Notes: generated from the letters alone by a model not told the origin. Positions 1 through 6,521 are shown, numbered from the stretch's first letter. The stretch: DNA of 26,266 nt from Bacilli bacterium (GCA_900772415.1 CAAHEC010000004.1:1-26266); one strand, 5' to 3'. Program-made: numbers and translations.

Positions 1-4
1 CTTT

Positions 5-301
5 ATGAAAGATTATAAACAAATACTAAAAGAAGTAAACAATACTATAACTAGCAATAAGATTTTTTCAAAACAAGATTTTGAAAAAATGAGTGATTAT
101 CTTTTTACTATGAAACAACCTTTAGTTTTTTCAGAACCAAATTCTATTGAATATTATGTTTATTTTGCTATTCAAAATACTTCTCTATATTTAGATAAAT
201 GTAGAAATAAGAATATAAATTGGAATGTATCTTACCAGAAATTAGGAAAAAAGATAACAAAATATTGGACTAAGGAGTACAAAAAGTTTAGTCTAGCATA
301 G
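5..301 (+). CDS. hypothetical protein of the mobile element
   Basis: A 98-residue soluble protein that I do not recognise. It is rich in Lys, Tyr and Asn, with no predicted membrane segment or signal peptide. The ATG is only five bases from the window edge, so no ribosome binding site can be seen and the true start may lie upstream, outside the window. A hairpin terminator follows about 30 bases after the stop. It lies on the same side of the serS junction as the recombinase, so it is probably cargo of the integrated element. No function is proposed. Confidence 0.5.
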   Translation: MKDYKQILKEVNNTITSNKIFSKQDFEKMSDYLFTMKQPLVFSEPNSIEYYVYFAIQNTSLYLDKCRNKNINWNVSYQKLGKKITKYWTKEYKKFSLA

Positions 302-330
302 ATTGTTACTGGATTAGTATTTATGTATGG

Positions 331-358
331 AAGCCACTTTAATTATTAAGTGGTTTTT
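331..358 (+). terminator. rho-independent terminator
   Basis: The stem CCACTT (334-339) pairs with AAGTGG (348-353), with weaker outer pairs, and a run of five T follows (354-358). It ends transcription of the small gene before it. It also covers the GTG at 350, which is therefore not the start of the sortase gene. Confidence 0.75.
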
Positions 359-382
359 ATTTGCATGAAAGGAAAGAATAAA

Positions 383-1117
383 ATGAAAAAACTAAAAATT
401 TTTTTGTTATTGATATTATTGTCTTCTTTAATATATTGTGTTTTTGAAATATACCAAATATATAAAGAAGAAAAAAATACAGCAGATATAAAAAAAGAAC
501 TAATTGAATTAATTGATATTCCTGAAAATATAGAAGAGGAATCACCTTTTAGTGTAAACTTTTCAGAATTGCAAAAAATTAATCCTGATATTGTGGGTTG
601 GATTTTAATTGATGGAACTCAAATCAACTATCCAATTGTTCAAGGAAAAGATAATTCGTATTACTTGAATCATTCTTATGATAAAAAATGGAGTGGCTTT
701 GGTAGTATTTTTATGGATTATTCTTCATCAAAAAATTTTTCTGACTATAATACATTTATATATGGTCATCATACAAAAAACGGATCTATGTTTGGAGAAA
801 TATATAAATACATGAATAAGTCTTTTTATGAAGAACATCCGACTTTTAAATTATATACACCAGATGGAAATTACAATGTTAAAGTATTTAGTTCTTATGT
901 TGCTGATACTGAATCCGATTCATATAATCAAAATTATTCTTCGTTGGAAGATTATAATGATTATTTGAATTATATAGTATCTAAAAGTAATTATAAAACG
1001 AATATAGAGGTTAATTATATTAAAGACAAAATAATAACTTTATATTCGTGTTCGAGAGAAGGAAACTGGAATAAAAAATCAAGATATTTTATACATGGAA
1101 TTCTTGAAAAATACTAG
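383..1117 (+). CDS. class B sortase
   Basis: A 244-residue membrane-anchored cysteine transpeptidase. Sortases cleave a C-terminal sorting motif on a secreted protein and attach it to peptidoglycan or build pili. A single N-terminal membrane segment (about residues 4-22) is followed by the sortase fold. The catalytic set is visible: His129 in YGHHTKNGSMFG, Cys223 in TLYSCS and Arg234 in KKSRYFIHG. The spacing and the TLYSC form fit class B. The start at 383 is preferred over an in-frame GTG at 350 because a good ribosome binding site (AAAGGAAAG) precedes it and 350 lies inside a terminator. The gene appears to be element cargo. No substrate carrying a sorting motif is visible in the window. 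Confidence 0.9.
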   Translation: MKKLKIFLLLILLSSLIYCVFEIYQIYKEEKNTADIKKELIELIDIPENIEEESPFSVNFSELQKINPDIVGWILIDGTQINYPIVQGKDNSYYLNHSYDKKWSGFGSIFMDYSSSKNFSDYNTFIYGHHTKNGSMFGEIYKYMNKSFYEEHPTFKLYTPDGNYNVKVFSSYVADTESDSYNQNYSSLEDYNDYLNYIVSKSNYKTNIEVNYIKDKIITLYSCSREGNWNKKSRYFIHGILEKY

Positions 1118-1145
1118 TAAAAGCAATGATTTTTAAGGCGAAATA

Positions 1146-1154
1146 TGATATAAT
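1146..1154 (+). promoter_or_regulatory. extended -10 promoter of the XRE regulator
   Basis: TGATATAAT is an exact extended -10 (TGn-TATAAT) about 40 bases before the regulator start. A second TATAAT overlaps it at 1154-1159. No good -35 was seen, as is common for extended -10 promoters. Confidence 0.5.
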
Positions 1155-1196
1155 ATAATTAGTTAAAATTGCTTTTGCAGAAAGTGAGATGATTAT

Positions 1197-1910
1197 ATGT
1201 TAGAGGATTTAAGAAGAGAAAGAGAAGAACAAGGTTATACTTGTACAGATATAGGATCTATGTTTGGATTAAGTAAAAGTGGTTATAGACAAATAGAAGT
1301 TGGCAAAACAATTCTTTCTTATGAAAGAGCTGTTGAAATTGCAACATTATTAGGAAAGAAACCTGATGACATTTTTTTAAAGGATATAATTTTGATGAAA
1401 GGTGAAAACTTTAGATTTATTCAAGATGCTTCTGAAAAAACATTAGAATATATTAAACGAATTGAAAATATTAAATATGCTGACAGACTTGAAGTTTGTA
1501 TAGATTTATTTAAAAAATGGAGCAATAAATCTATAAGTAATGGTAAGGGAGTTGTTTTTAAACCATCTGCTATGGGGTTTGATGATTCACTAGGTACTGA
1601 AATATCTGATTTTTTATTCGTAATGTTAAACAATGATAGAATAAAAAAGGCAGGTAAGTTAGTATTGACAAAAAATGATGATAGTATTTGCAATGATACA
1701 AGTAGAAAAATTATTGCTGACTTTAAAAAACTTGAATTTACTGAACAAGTAGATGTTTTAACTGAATTGATTGTCAAATTAGATAACAAAACATTATTTA
1801 TGGAGAAAACGGATTTTCCTAAATTTAGTAGGTTTATGACTGGTTATGATGTCGGAAATGAAATGAGAAATTTTAAAAAAGCATACATTCAAGTTAGTAA
1901 TGAACAATAA
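1197..1910 (+). CDS. XRE-family helix-turn-helix regulator
   Basis: A 237-residue protein with an N-terminal Cro/CI-type DNA-binding domain (about residues 1-62): two helices around TCTDIGSMFGLSKSGYRQIE, then the usual SYERAVEIATLLGKKPDDIF tail. The remaining 170 residues are a mostly helical domain that I cannot assign and may sense a signal or oligomerise. It has its own extended -10 promoter and is followed by a strong terminator, so it is a single-gene unit within the element. Regulators in this position usually control excision or transfer genes, but no matching operator was identified. The ribosome binding site is weak (GTGAG). Confidence 0.8.
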   Translation: MLEDLRREREEQGYTCTDIGSMFGLSKSGYRQIEVGKTILSYERAVEIATLLGKKPDDIFLKDIILMKGENFRFIQDASEKTLEYIKRIENIKYADRLEVCIDLFKKWSNKSISNGKGVVFKPSAMGFDDSLGTEISDFLFVMLNNDRIKKAGKLVLTKNDDSICNDTSRKIIADFKKLEFTEQVDVLTELIVKLDNKTLFMEKTDFPKFSRFMTGYDVGNEMRNFKKAYIQVSNEQ

Positions 1911-1947
1911 CTTTTAGCTATGACTAATTCTTTTTGGATTAACTGAT

Positions 1948-1972
1948 GGATACATTTATGTATCCTTTTTTT
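1948..1972 (+). terminator. rho-independent terminator after the XRE gene
   Basis: A perfect 7-bp stem, GGATACA (1948-1954) with TGTATCC (1959-1965), has a TTTA loop and is followed by seven T. It overlaps the TTG at 1971 that would otherwise open the next reading frame. Confidence 0.9.
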
Positions 1973-1997
1973 GTCGTACCAAAAAGGAGAGATATTT

Positions 1998-2156
1998 ATA
2001 GAAAATAAAACTTTAGAAAAAAAGAATTGCAATAATGTATTGGCGTATAGTATGAAGTTAGCATTATTAAATGAATTATTAAGATTAAATAAAATAACAG
2101 AGCAAGAATATTCATTGATTAGAGCAAAAATTAAATTGGAACACAAAATCGTTTAA
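1998..2156 (+). CDS. small SHOCT-like protein upstream of the recombinase
   Basis: A small protein whose C-terminal half, with LLNELLRLNKITEQEYSLI, has the short helical pattern of SHOCT-type proteins. Such proteins are commonly encoded just before large serine recombinases in Firmicutes mobile elements. The function is unknown; a role with the recombinase is inferred only from position. The start is uncertain. The frame is open from a TTG at 1971, but that lies in a terminator T-run. A strong ribosome binding site (GGAGAG, 1986-1991) is followed at normal distance by ATA (1998), not ATG. The first ATG in frame is 2052, which would leave about 34 residues. I give 1998 because of the ribosome binding site. 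The start may have been lost by mutation or ATA may be used. Confidence 0.55.
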   Translation: MENKTLEKKNCNNVLAYSMKLALLNELLRLNKITEQEYSLIRAKIKLEHKIV

Positions 2157-2182
2157 TTTGATTCTAAAACTGCTCAAATGTG

Positions 2183-2191
2183 TGTTATAAT
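2183..2191 (+). promoter_or_regulatory. extended -10 promoter of the recombinase
   Basis: TGTTATAAT is an exact extended -10, 50 bases before the recombinase start. The -35 region is poor. This suggests the recombinase can be transcribed separately from the small gene before it. Confidence 0.5.
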
Positions 2192-2240
2192 TGAATAGGA
2201 AAGTTTTGCTATAAACTTTGATTGAGGAAAGGAGATTTTA

Positions 2241-4067
2241 GTGGGTAATGTTAAAGTTATAGCAGCTAATCCAAAAAAAGCACATGGCATAAAAGGTCTT
2301 ATAAAGAAATTATTAAGAGTGTGTGCATATTGTCGTGTAAGTACAGGTACTGATGAACAAAAAACTAGTTACGAATCTCAAATAAAGTATTATAAACAAA
2401 AAATAAAACAAAATGCTGATTGGGAACTTGTTGATATATATGCTGATGAAGCAATTTCAGGAACGCAAGTTTACAAAAGAATAAATTTTAAACGAATGAT
2501 AGATGATGCTTTAGCAGGTAAAATAGACATGATACTTGTAAAATCAATTTCAAGATTTGGTCGAAATACTGTAGACATTTTGAAGTATATTCGTTTATTA
2601 AAAGAACATGGTGTAGCAGTTTATTTTGAAGAAGAAAATATTAATACAATGCAGATGCAAGGAGAAATATTATTAACTGTTTTATCTGCAATTGCCCAAC
2701 AAGGTAGTGCTACAATATCTTCAAGTGTTGCCTTGGGAGCAAGAATGAAAATGAAAAGAGGAGAATTAGTTGGACATTATGCTCCTTATGGTTATAGATA
2801 CGATAAAGATAAAGAAGAATTAATCATATATGAAGAAGAAGCACAAGTTGTTAGAGAAGTATTTAGACTGTATGTAGAGGAAGGTTTGGGAACAGCACGA
2901 ATTGCTAGAGTATTAAATAACAGGAAAATTCCAAGCCCAACTAATAAGATGTGGTCAGGAACTGTTATTACAAGAATGATACGAAATGAAAAGTATTGTG
3001 GTGATTTATTAACAGGTAAAACTTATACAAGTGATCCTATTTCTAAAAAGAAAATAATTAATCATGGTGAAAAAGATAAATTTTATACTAAAAATCATCA
3101 TGCAGCAATTGTTGATAGAGAAATTTGGGAGAAGGCAAATGCTTTATTAGATAGAAGAACAAGTGAGTATAAGGAAAAAAATAAGCTTAATAAAGAAAGT
3201 CACATGTATCCTTTCAGTAGTAAAATTGATTGTGGATGCTGTGGTCAAAAATTTATTAGGAGATCTTGGGCACCACATAAACCAGGGCAACCAAAAAGAG
3301 TTGCTTGGTCATGTAGAACATTCATGAGGAGAAACGATAATTATTGTCAGAATATAGGTAATGTTAAAGAAAATATAATTGAAGAAGCATTCGTACAAGC
3401 ATACAATAGTGTATGTGAAAATCATACTATAATTATTAATCAATTATTGGACACAATGGAAAAGATATTATCTGGAAATAATTATGACAAAGAAATAGCA
3501 AAGGTTAGAGAACAAATTAACACTTTTAAAGATAGAGAATCTAATCTTGTTGATATGAAGTTAGATGGAATAATAGATTCAAATATATATGTGCAAAAAA
3601 GTGATGAAATTAAAAATAAAATTTTATTGCTTGAAGAAAAGTTGGATGAGTACAAAAATATCATGAAAGATGAAAATGATATTAAAAGAAGAATTGGAGA
3701 ATTTAAATCCATATTCAAAAAGAAAAATATATTAACTGAATTTGATTCAGTAGTATTTAATAGCATTACAGATAAAATTATAATTGGAGAAAAAGATGAG
3801 TTTGATGTTTTGAATCCAAATGTAATAAAATTTGTATTTAGAAATGGAAAAGAAGTAAAACAAGCGTTACCCCGTAAATTAAATAGCAAACAAACCGTTA
3901 TAGAAAAATATGCTGAAGAAATAAGAAAGCAACAATCTTCAGCTTCCTCAGATGAGAAAAATATAATACAAGTGAATACGAAAGAAGTTGATGAAAATGA
4001 AAGCGTTGAATTTGACTCCATTGGTGCAAATTGCAACAACGAGAAATACCGTTATCGCTCCACCTAG
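2241..4067 (+). CDS. large serine recombinase (site-specific integrase)
   Basis: A 608-residue large serine recombinase that integrates and excises the element. The resolvase domain spans about residues 25-175, with the catalytic Ser34 in AYCRVST and the KSISRFGRN motif. The recombinase domain follows from about 190 to 300 (YAPYGYRYD...). A zinc ribbon has Cys331, 333, 334, 358 and 369. A coiled coil lies around 410-475. The GTG start is supported by AAAGGAGA seven bases upstream. The last seven or so codons and the TAG stop lie in sequence that, in another frame, encodes the seryl-tRNA synthetase C-terminus. The C-terminal tail is therefore created by integration, and the excised form would end differently. 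The gene sits at the extreme right end of its element, the usual place for an integrase. Confidence 0.95.
   Translation: MGNVKVIAANPKKAHGIKGLIKKLLRVCAYCRVSTGTDEQKTSYESQIKYYKQKIKQNADWELVDIYADEAISGTQVYKRINFKRMIDDALAGKIDMILVKSISRFGRNTVDILKYIRLLKEHGVAVYFEEENINTMQMQGEILLTVLSAIAQQGSATISSSVALGARMKMKRGELVGHYAPYGYRYDKDKEELIIYEEEAQVVREVFRLYVEEGLGTARIARVLNNRKIPSPTNKMWSGTVITRMIRNEKYCGDLLTGKTYTSDPISKKKIINHGEKDKFYTKNHHAAIVDREIWEKANALLDRRTSEYKEKNKLNKESHMYPFSSKIDCGCCGQKFIRRSWAPHKPGQPKRVAWSCRTFMRRNDNYCQNIGNVKENIIEEAFVQAYNSVCENHTIIINQLLDTMEKILSGNNYDKEIAKVREQINTFKDRESNLVDMKLDGIIDSNIYVQKSDEIKNKILLLEEKLDEYKNIMKDENDIKRRIGEFKSIFKKKNILTEFDSVVFNSITDKIIIGEKDEFDVLNPNVIKFVFRNGKEVKQALPRKLNSKQTVIEKYAEEIRKQQSSASSDEKNIIQVNTKEVDENESVEFDSIGANCNNEKYRYRST
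4040..4050. other. probable right attachment junction (attR) in serS
   Basis: To the left, only the recombinase frame makes sense. From codon 4045 rightwards, a different frame matches the seryl-tRNA synthetase C-terminus from motif 3 to the end. The change of sense marks the integration junction to within about ten bases. Large serine recombinases use a crossover core of only two or three bases, which cannot be picked out from one junction. Confidence 0.7.
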
Positions 4068-4182
4068 AATGTTAATAGCATTTTTAGAAAACAACTTACA
4101 AGAAGATGGAAGTGTTCTTATACCAGAAAAATTAAGACCTTATATGGGTGGTAAGGATAAACTTATTCCGACAAATAAATAA
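4045..4182 (+). pseudogene. serS: 3' fragment of seryl-tRNA synthetase, cut by the element
   Basis: Forty-five codons reading NTVIAPPRMLIAFLENN, then EDGSV, IPEKLRPYMGG and the stop. This is the motif 3 region and C-terminus of class II seryl-tRNA synthetase, where the family has patterns such as NN(T/S)xxAxPRxLIAxLEN and IPExLRPYMGG. The ATP-binding arginine of motif 3 (PPRM) is retained. The tRNA-binding arm, motifs 1 and 2 and most of the catalytic core are missing. There is no start signal at the junction, so it cannot make a working enzyme. The 5' part of serS should lie beyond the left end of the element, outside the window. Because serS is essential, the cell must have an element-supplied 3' end at the left junction, or another copy. 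Confidence 0.8.
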
Positions 4183-4203
4183 AGGATTAATTCCTTTTTT
4201 TAT
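4181..4203 (+). terminator. terminator of serS
   Basis: AAAGGA (4181-4186) pairs with TCCTTT (4192-4197) around a five-base loop, followed by a T-run. It directly follows the serS stop, as expected for the original serS terminator. Confidence 0.7.
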
Positions 4204-4262
4204 TTGAGTTAAATTTAATTTTAAGATATCATACAATCTATTAGAAAAAGAGTGATAAAAAA

Positions 4263-4730
4263 ATGAGATACTATATTGATAAAGACACCATGGATTTTTT
4301 AGAAAAAGACGTAGAAGCAGTAATCTATTTGCTTAAAAAAGCATATATTAGTACTAAAGAGTATTATAAAGGAAAAGCTTTTTCTGATTTTCTTTACTTT
4401 AATACTTATAAGACATTTACTAATGGATATTGTTTTTATTTTGCAAGAATGCTTAAAAGTATTTATAAAAATGCTTGCTTTGTTTCATATGATAAATATT
4501 ATGCTCATATAAGTCATATATTTATTAAGATAAAAGGTGATATTTATGACGTATATGGAAAAAGAAACTTAAGTAAATATGAAACGTTAGAAAATGAAGA
4601 ATTAGAAAAAATAAATTTAAATCACATGGAAGTAGAAAGTGAAATATATGAAACATTTAAGATGTACTTTCATAAGTATTTAGATTTATATATAAATTAT
4701 AATGAGCCTTTTATCAAGAAAAAACATTAA
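4263..4730 (+). CDS. hypothetical protein with a possible Cys-His-Asp catalytic layout
   Basis: A 155-residue protein that I cannot name. The central part reads NGYCFYFARMLKSIYKN, then AHISHIFIKI, then GDIYDVYGK. A Cys at the start of a helix (Cys57), a His at the start of a strand (His82 or His85) and an Asp in the next strand (Asp96) is the order found in papain-like and transglutaminase-like folds. This is a pattern seen by eye, not a confirmed family. The N-terminal 50 residues and the C-terminal 40 look helical. There is no signal peptide. It lies between the serS remnant and the regulon cassette, with a possible TACAAT -10 at 4232-4237. Confidence 0.7.
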   Translation: MRYYIDKDTMDFLEKDVEAVIYLLKKAYISTKEYYKGKAFSDFLYFNTYKTFTNGYCFYFARMLKSIYKNACFVSYDKYYAHISHIFIKIKGDIYDVYGKRNLSKYETLENEELEKINLNHMEVESEIYETFKMYFHKYLDLYINYNEPFIKKKH

Positions 4731-4745
4731 AAATTATAAAAAAAC

Positions 4746-4774
4746 TTGCATTAATGGAAAAAATATGGTAAATT
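4746..4774 (+). promoter_or_regulatory. promoter of the 90-residue paralog gene
   Basis: TTGCAT (4746-4751), a 17-base spacer and TAAATT (4769-4774), preceded by TGG, make an extended -10 promoter. Just downstream, in the leader, ATCGCTAT (4781-4788) can pair with ATAGTGAT (4794-4801), with one G-U pair. A T-rich stretch follows, so a leader hairpin or attenuator is possible. Confidence 0.5.
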
Positions 4775-4846
4775 CTTTCTATCGCTATTTTTTATAGTGA
4801 TTTTAATTAGGCTTTAATTTACTTATATAAAGAAAGGAGAGATAAT

Positions 4847-5119
4847 ATGTTAAATAACAAAAAACTTATAAATTATCTTATTGTTCGTGAAAATAATGTT
4901 AATAGTTATTTGAAAAATTTTGATATTACTAAAGATGATTTTAATTCTTTATTTATAAATAATAAAGATGAATTAACTAGATATTATGATGAAGCATATA
5001 ATCATGCTGTAAAATTAGTTATGGATGATGAATATGTAGGTATTACATTTGATAACTTAGATAAGATTAAGGAATTTTTAGAAGAACAAAATGGAAAAGC
5101 AAAATCACTTGCTATGTAA
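4847..5119 (+). CDS. small conserved hypothetical protein, paralog A
   Basis: A 90-residue acidic, soluble protein of unknown function. Its C-terminal half carries YYDEAYNHAVK and then LVMDDEYVGITFDNLDKI. This 18-residue block is repeated exactly in the second paralog about 3.4 kb downstream. The N-terminal halves of the two proteins differ, so the shared block is the functional core. No known domain is recognised, although the MDDEY block is acidic enough to suggest a protein-binding or metal-binding role. A strong ribosome binding site (AAGGAGAG) precedes the ATG. It is transcribed from its own promoter, just before the operator-controlled cassette, and has no clear terminator hairpin. Confidence 0.75.
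   Translation: MLNNKKLINYLIVRENNVNSYLKNFDITKDDFNSLFINNKDELTRYYDEAYNHAVKLVMDDEYVGITFDNLDKIKEFLEEQNGKAKSLAM
5015..5068 (+). repeat. 54-nt coding repeat, copy A
   Basis: Encodes the 18-residue block shared by the two small paralogs. It matches 8442-8495 at 49 of 54 bases. All five differences (tta/ttg, aca/acg, aac/aat, aag/aaa, att/ata) are third-position and silent. Confidence 0.9.
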
Positions 5120-5154
5120 AAGAAGTGGTTTGTTTTTTTATTTTATATTAAAAA

Positions 5155-5169
5155 GTGTATAAAATACAC
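5155..5169. promoter_or_regulatory. operator 1, GTGTAT-AAA-ATACAC palindrome
   Basis: A perfect 6+6 bp inverted repeat with a three-base AAA centre, just upstream of the -35 of the Nudix-regulator promoter. Its centre is 31 bp, about three helical turns, from operator 2. Two bound dimers would therefore face the same side of the DNA. It is identical to operator 3. Confidence 0.8.
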
Positions 5170-5178
5170 AAAAAGATA

Positions 5179-5207
5179 TTGACAAGTGTATAAATAACAC
5201 ATATAAT
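5179..5207 (+). promoter_or_regulatory. consensus sigma-A promoter of the regulator
   Basis: TTGACA (5179-5184), exactly 17 bases, then TATAAT (5202-5207). Both hexamers match the consensus. Transcription should begin around 5213-5215, leaving a leader of only about ten bases before the ATG at 5223. The spacer is filled by operator 2, so binding there would block RNA polymerase. Confidence 0.9.
5186..5200. promoter_or_regulatory. operator 2, imperfect palindrome in the promoter spacer
   Basis: GTGTATAAATAACAC keeps the left half-site of operators 1 and 3. Its right half (TAACAC) matches ATACAC at four of six positions. It lies wholly between the -35 and -10 elements, the classic place for a repressor site. 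Confidence 0.75.
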
Positions 5208-5222
5208 GATAATGGTGGTTAT

Positions 5223-5897
5223 ATGAGAGTAGATAATAAATTATATGAAAAACAAGGTATTCATGTTATATCTGTTATATTTACGGTAGATAACGGAATA
5301 ACTAAAGTTTTATTGGTAAAAAGAAGTAACGAACCATATAAAGATATGTGGGCATTACCAGGTGGAGCTTTATACAATAACGAAAGGTTAGAAGATGGAG
5401 TTAAAAGAGAAATATATGAAAAAACTGGTATAGAAAATTGTGATATTTATCAATTTAAAACATTTGATGAGTTTGGTGAAGAAAATAACTTATTTAGAAT
5501 GCTTGCGGTATCGTATATCGGAATATTAAAAAGTGATTCTAAAATAATAAAAGAAAACAAAAATACTAAAGACGCCGCTTGGTTTAAAATTGATTGCGTG
5601 CCTAATCTTGCGTTTAAACATAATGAAATTATGAATGAGGCACTAAAAAAATTAAAAAGCCTAATAACTGAAAGTAACATTTTAAAATCTATTTTACCTG
5701 ATAATTTTACGATGCCTGAATTACAAAAAGTCTTTGAAAGTATTTTACAAAAGAAGTTTGATAGAAGAAACTTTAGAAAGAAAATACTAAGTTTAAACAT
5801 AGTTGAAGACTTAAATAAAGAACTTAGCATAAATGGAAATAAACCATCTAAATTATATAAATTTAAAGACGAAATTCCCGTTAAGAAAGTGTTTTAA
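5223..5897 (+). CDS. NrtR-like transcriptional regulator (Nudix domain plus winged helix)
   Basis: A 224-residue two-domain protein. The Nudix domain covers about residues 12-145. The Nudix box begins at Gly48 and runs through Glu54 to REIYEKTGI (62-70), where the last glutamate of the usual REUXEEXGU is Lys67. Loss of that metal ligand suggests weak or no hydrolysis. The C-terminal domain (about 150-224), with LPDNFTMPELQKVFESIL then FDRRNFRKKIL, is the winged helix of NrtR-type regulators. These use the degenerate Nudix domain to sense ADP-ribose or a related nucleotide. The gene is preceded by two palindromic operators around a consensus promoter, so it probably represses itself. The same palindrome precedes the next gene, which begins a three-gene operon. 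The exact ligand is inferred. Confidence 0.88.
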   Translation: MRVDNKLYEKQGIHVISVIFTVDNGITKVLLVKRSNEPYKDMWALPGGALYNNERLEDGVKREIYEKTGIENCDIYQFKTFDEFGEENNLFRMLAVSYIGILKSDSKIIKENKNTKDAAWFKIDCVPNLAFKHNEIMNEALKKLKSLITESNILKSILPDNFTMPELQKVFESILQKKFDRRNFRKKILSLNIVEDLNKELSINGNKPSKLYKFKDEIPVKKVF

Positions 5898-5924
5898 AAA
5901 GTACAAGTGATATGTACTTTTTAA
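5896..5924 (+). terminator. rho-independent terminator after the regulator
   Basis: AAAAAGTACA (5896-5905) pairs perfectly with TGTACTTTTT (5913-5922) around a seven-base loop. The A-run/T-run shape could act on either strand. It overlaps the stop codon and separates the regulator from the next gene, which therefore needs its own promoter or read-through. Confidence 0.8.
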
Positions 5925-5937
5925 TATAAAATTATAT

Positions 5938-5952
5938 GTGTATAAAATACAC
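5938..5952. promoter_or_regulatory. operator 3, GTGTAT-AAA-ATACAC palindrome
   Basis: Identical to operator 1 over all 15 bases. It lies between the regulator terminator and the ribosome binding site (AAAAGGAGG, 5954-5962) of the histidine phosphatase gene. A bound repressor here would block a local promoter or elongation, linking the downstream operon to the Nudix regulator. Confidence 0.8.
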
Positions 5953-5967
5953 TAAAAGGAGGTTAAA

Positions 5968-6519
5968 ATGATATATTTGTTAAGACATGGTCTTGATGAT
6001 GAGACTAAAATAGGAGGGTATAGCAATATTTCACTAACAGATGAAGGAATTATAAAAACCAAAGAAGCAAGAAGTTTTATAGAAGAAAACATAAACTTTA
6101 ATAAAATTATTTCAAGTGATGTTAAAAGAGCGGTTCAAACATCAAACATAGTAAATGAAAATTTAAATAAAGAGATAATTTATACGGATTTATTAAGAGA
6201 GCAAGACAAAGGTGATTATAATGGCATTTTAAAAGCTAGTTTAGATAAAGATGATTACTTTTTAGGAAAAATAAACACGTATGATACGTATCCAAATGGT
6301 GAATCTTTAATGGACTTATATTTTAGAGTTGAAAAACTATTATTAGAAATAGATAAATGGGATGATAATTTGCTAGTAACACATAGAGGAGTAATAAATA
6401 TGATTTACTATATTTTAAATGATATAAAACCTACTATGTATAAAGATGAGTTTAAAGTTACACACTCATCAGTTCATAAATTAGATTTATCAAAAAATAA
6501 AATAGAAAGGATATATTAA
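5968..6519 (+). CDS. histidine phosphatase family protein
   Basis: A 183-residue cytosolic phosphatase of the phosphoglycerate mutase-like branch. The catalytic histidine is His7 in LLRHG, with Arg6 beside it. Arg54 lies in SSDVKRAVQTS, an acid candidate is Glu78 in LREQDKGDYNG, and the second catalytic histidine is His139 in VTHRG. All core residues are present, so it should be active. The substrate is unknown; members act on sugar phosphates, nucleotides or cobalamin intermediates. The first gene of a three-gene run, it starts 16 bases after operator 3 with a near-perfect ribosome binding site. The P-loop/CYTH gene follows after two bases. Its place in a Nudix-regulated cassette favours a nucleotide or phosphoribosyl substrate, but that is inference. 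Confidence 0.9.
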   Translation: MIYLLRHGLDDETKIGGYSNISLTDEGIIKTKEARSFIEENINFNKIISSDVKRAVQTSNIVNENLNKEIIYTDLLREQDKGDYNGILKASLDKDDYFLGKINTYDTYPNGESLMDLYFRVEKLLLEIDKWDDNLLVTHRGVINMIYYILNDIKPTMYKDEFKVTHSSVHKLDLSKNKIERIY

Positions 6520-6521
6520 TT

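Noticed and set aside
350..382. GTG start at 350 extending the sortase by 11 residues
   Set aside because: The codon lies within a terminator stem. The ATG at 383 has the ribosome binding site and directly precedes the membrane segment.
1421..1789. Minus-strand open frames, here and at 3482-4039, 5450-5830 and 18052-18441
   Set aside because: All are mirror images of well-supported plus-strand genes, with low-complexity Leu/Phe/Ser-rich translations, no ribosome binding sites and no family motifs.
3988..4044. ATG at 3988 as the start of a 64-residue protein reading into the serS fragment
   Set aside because: Codons 3988-4044 are recombinase sequence read out of frame and show no synthetase similarity; the fragment has no start of its own.
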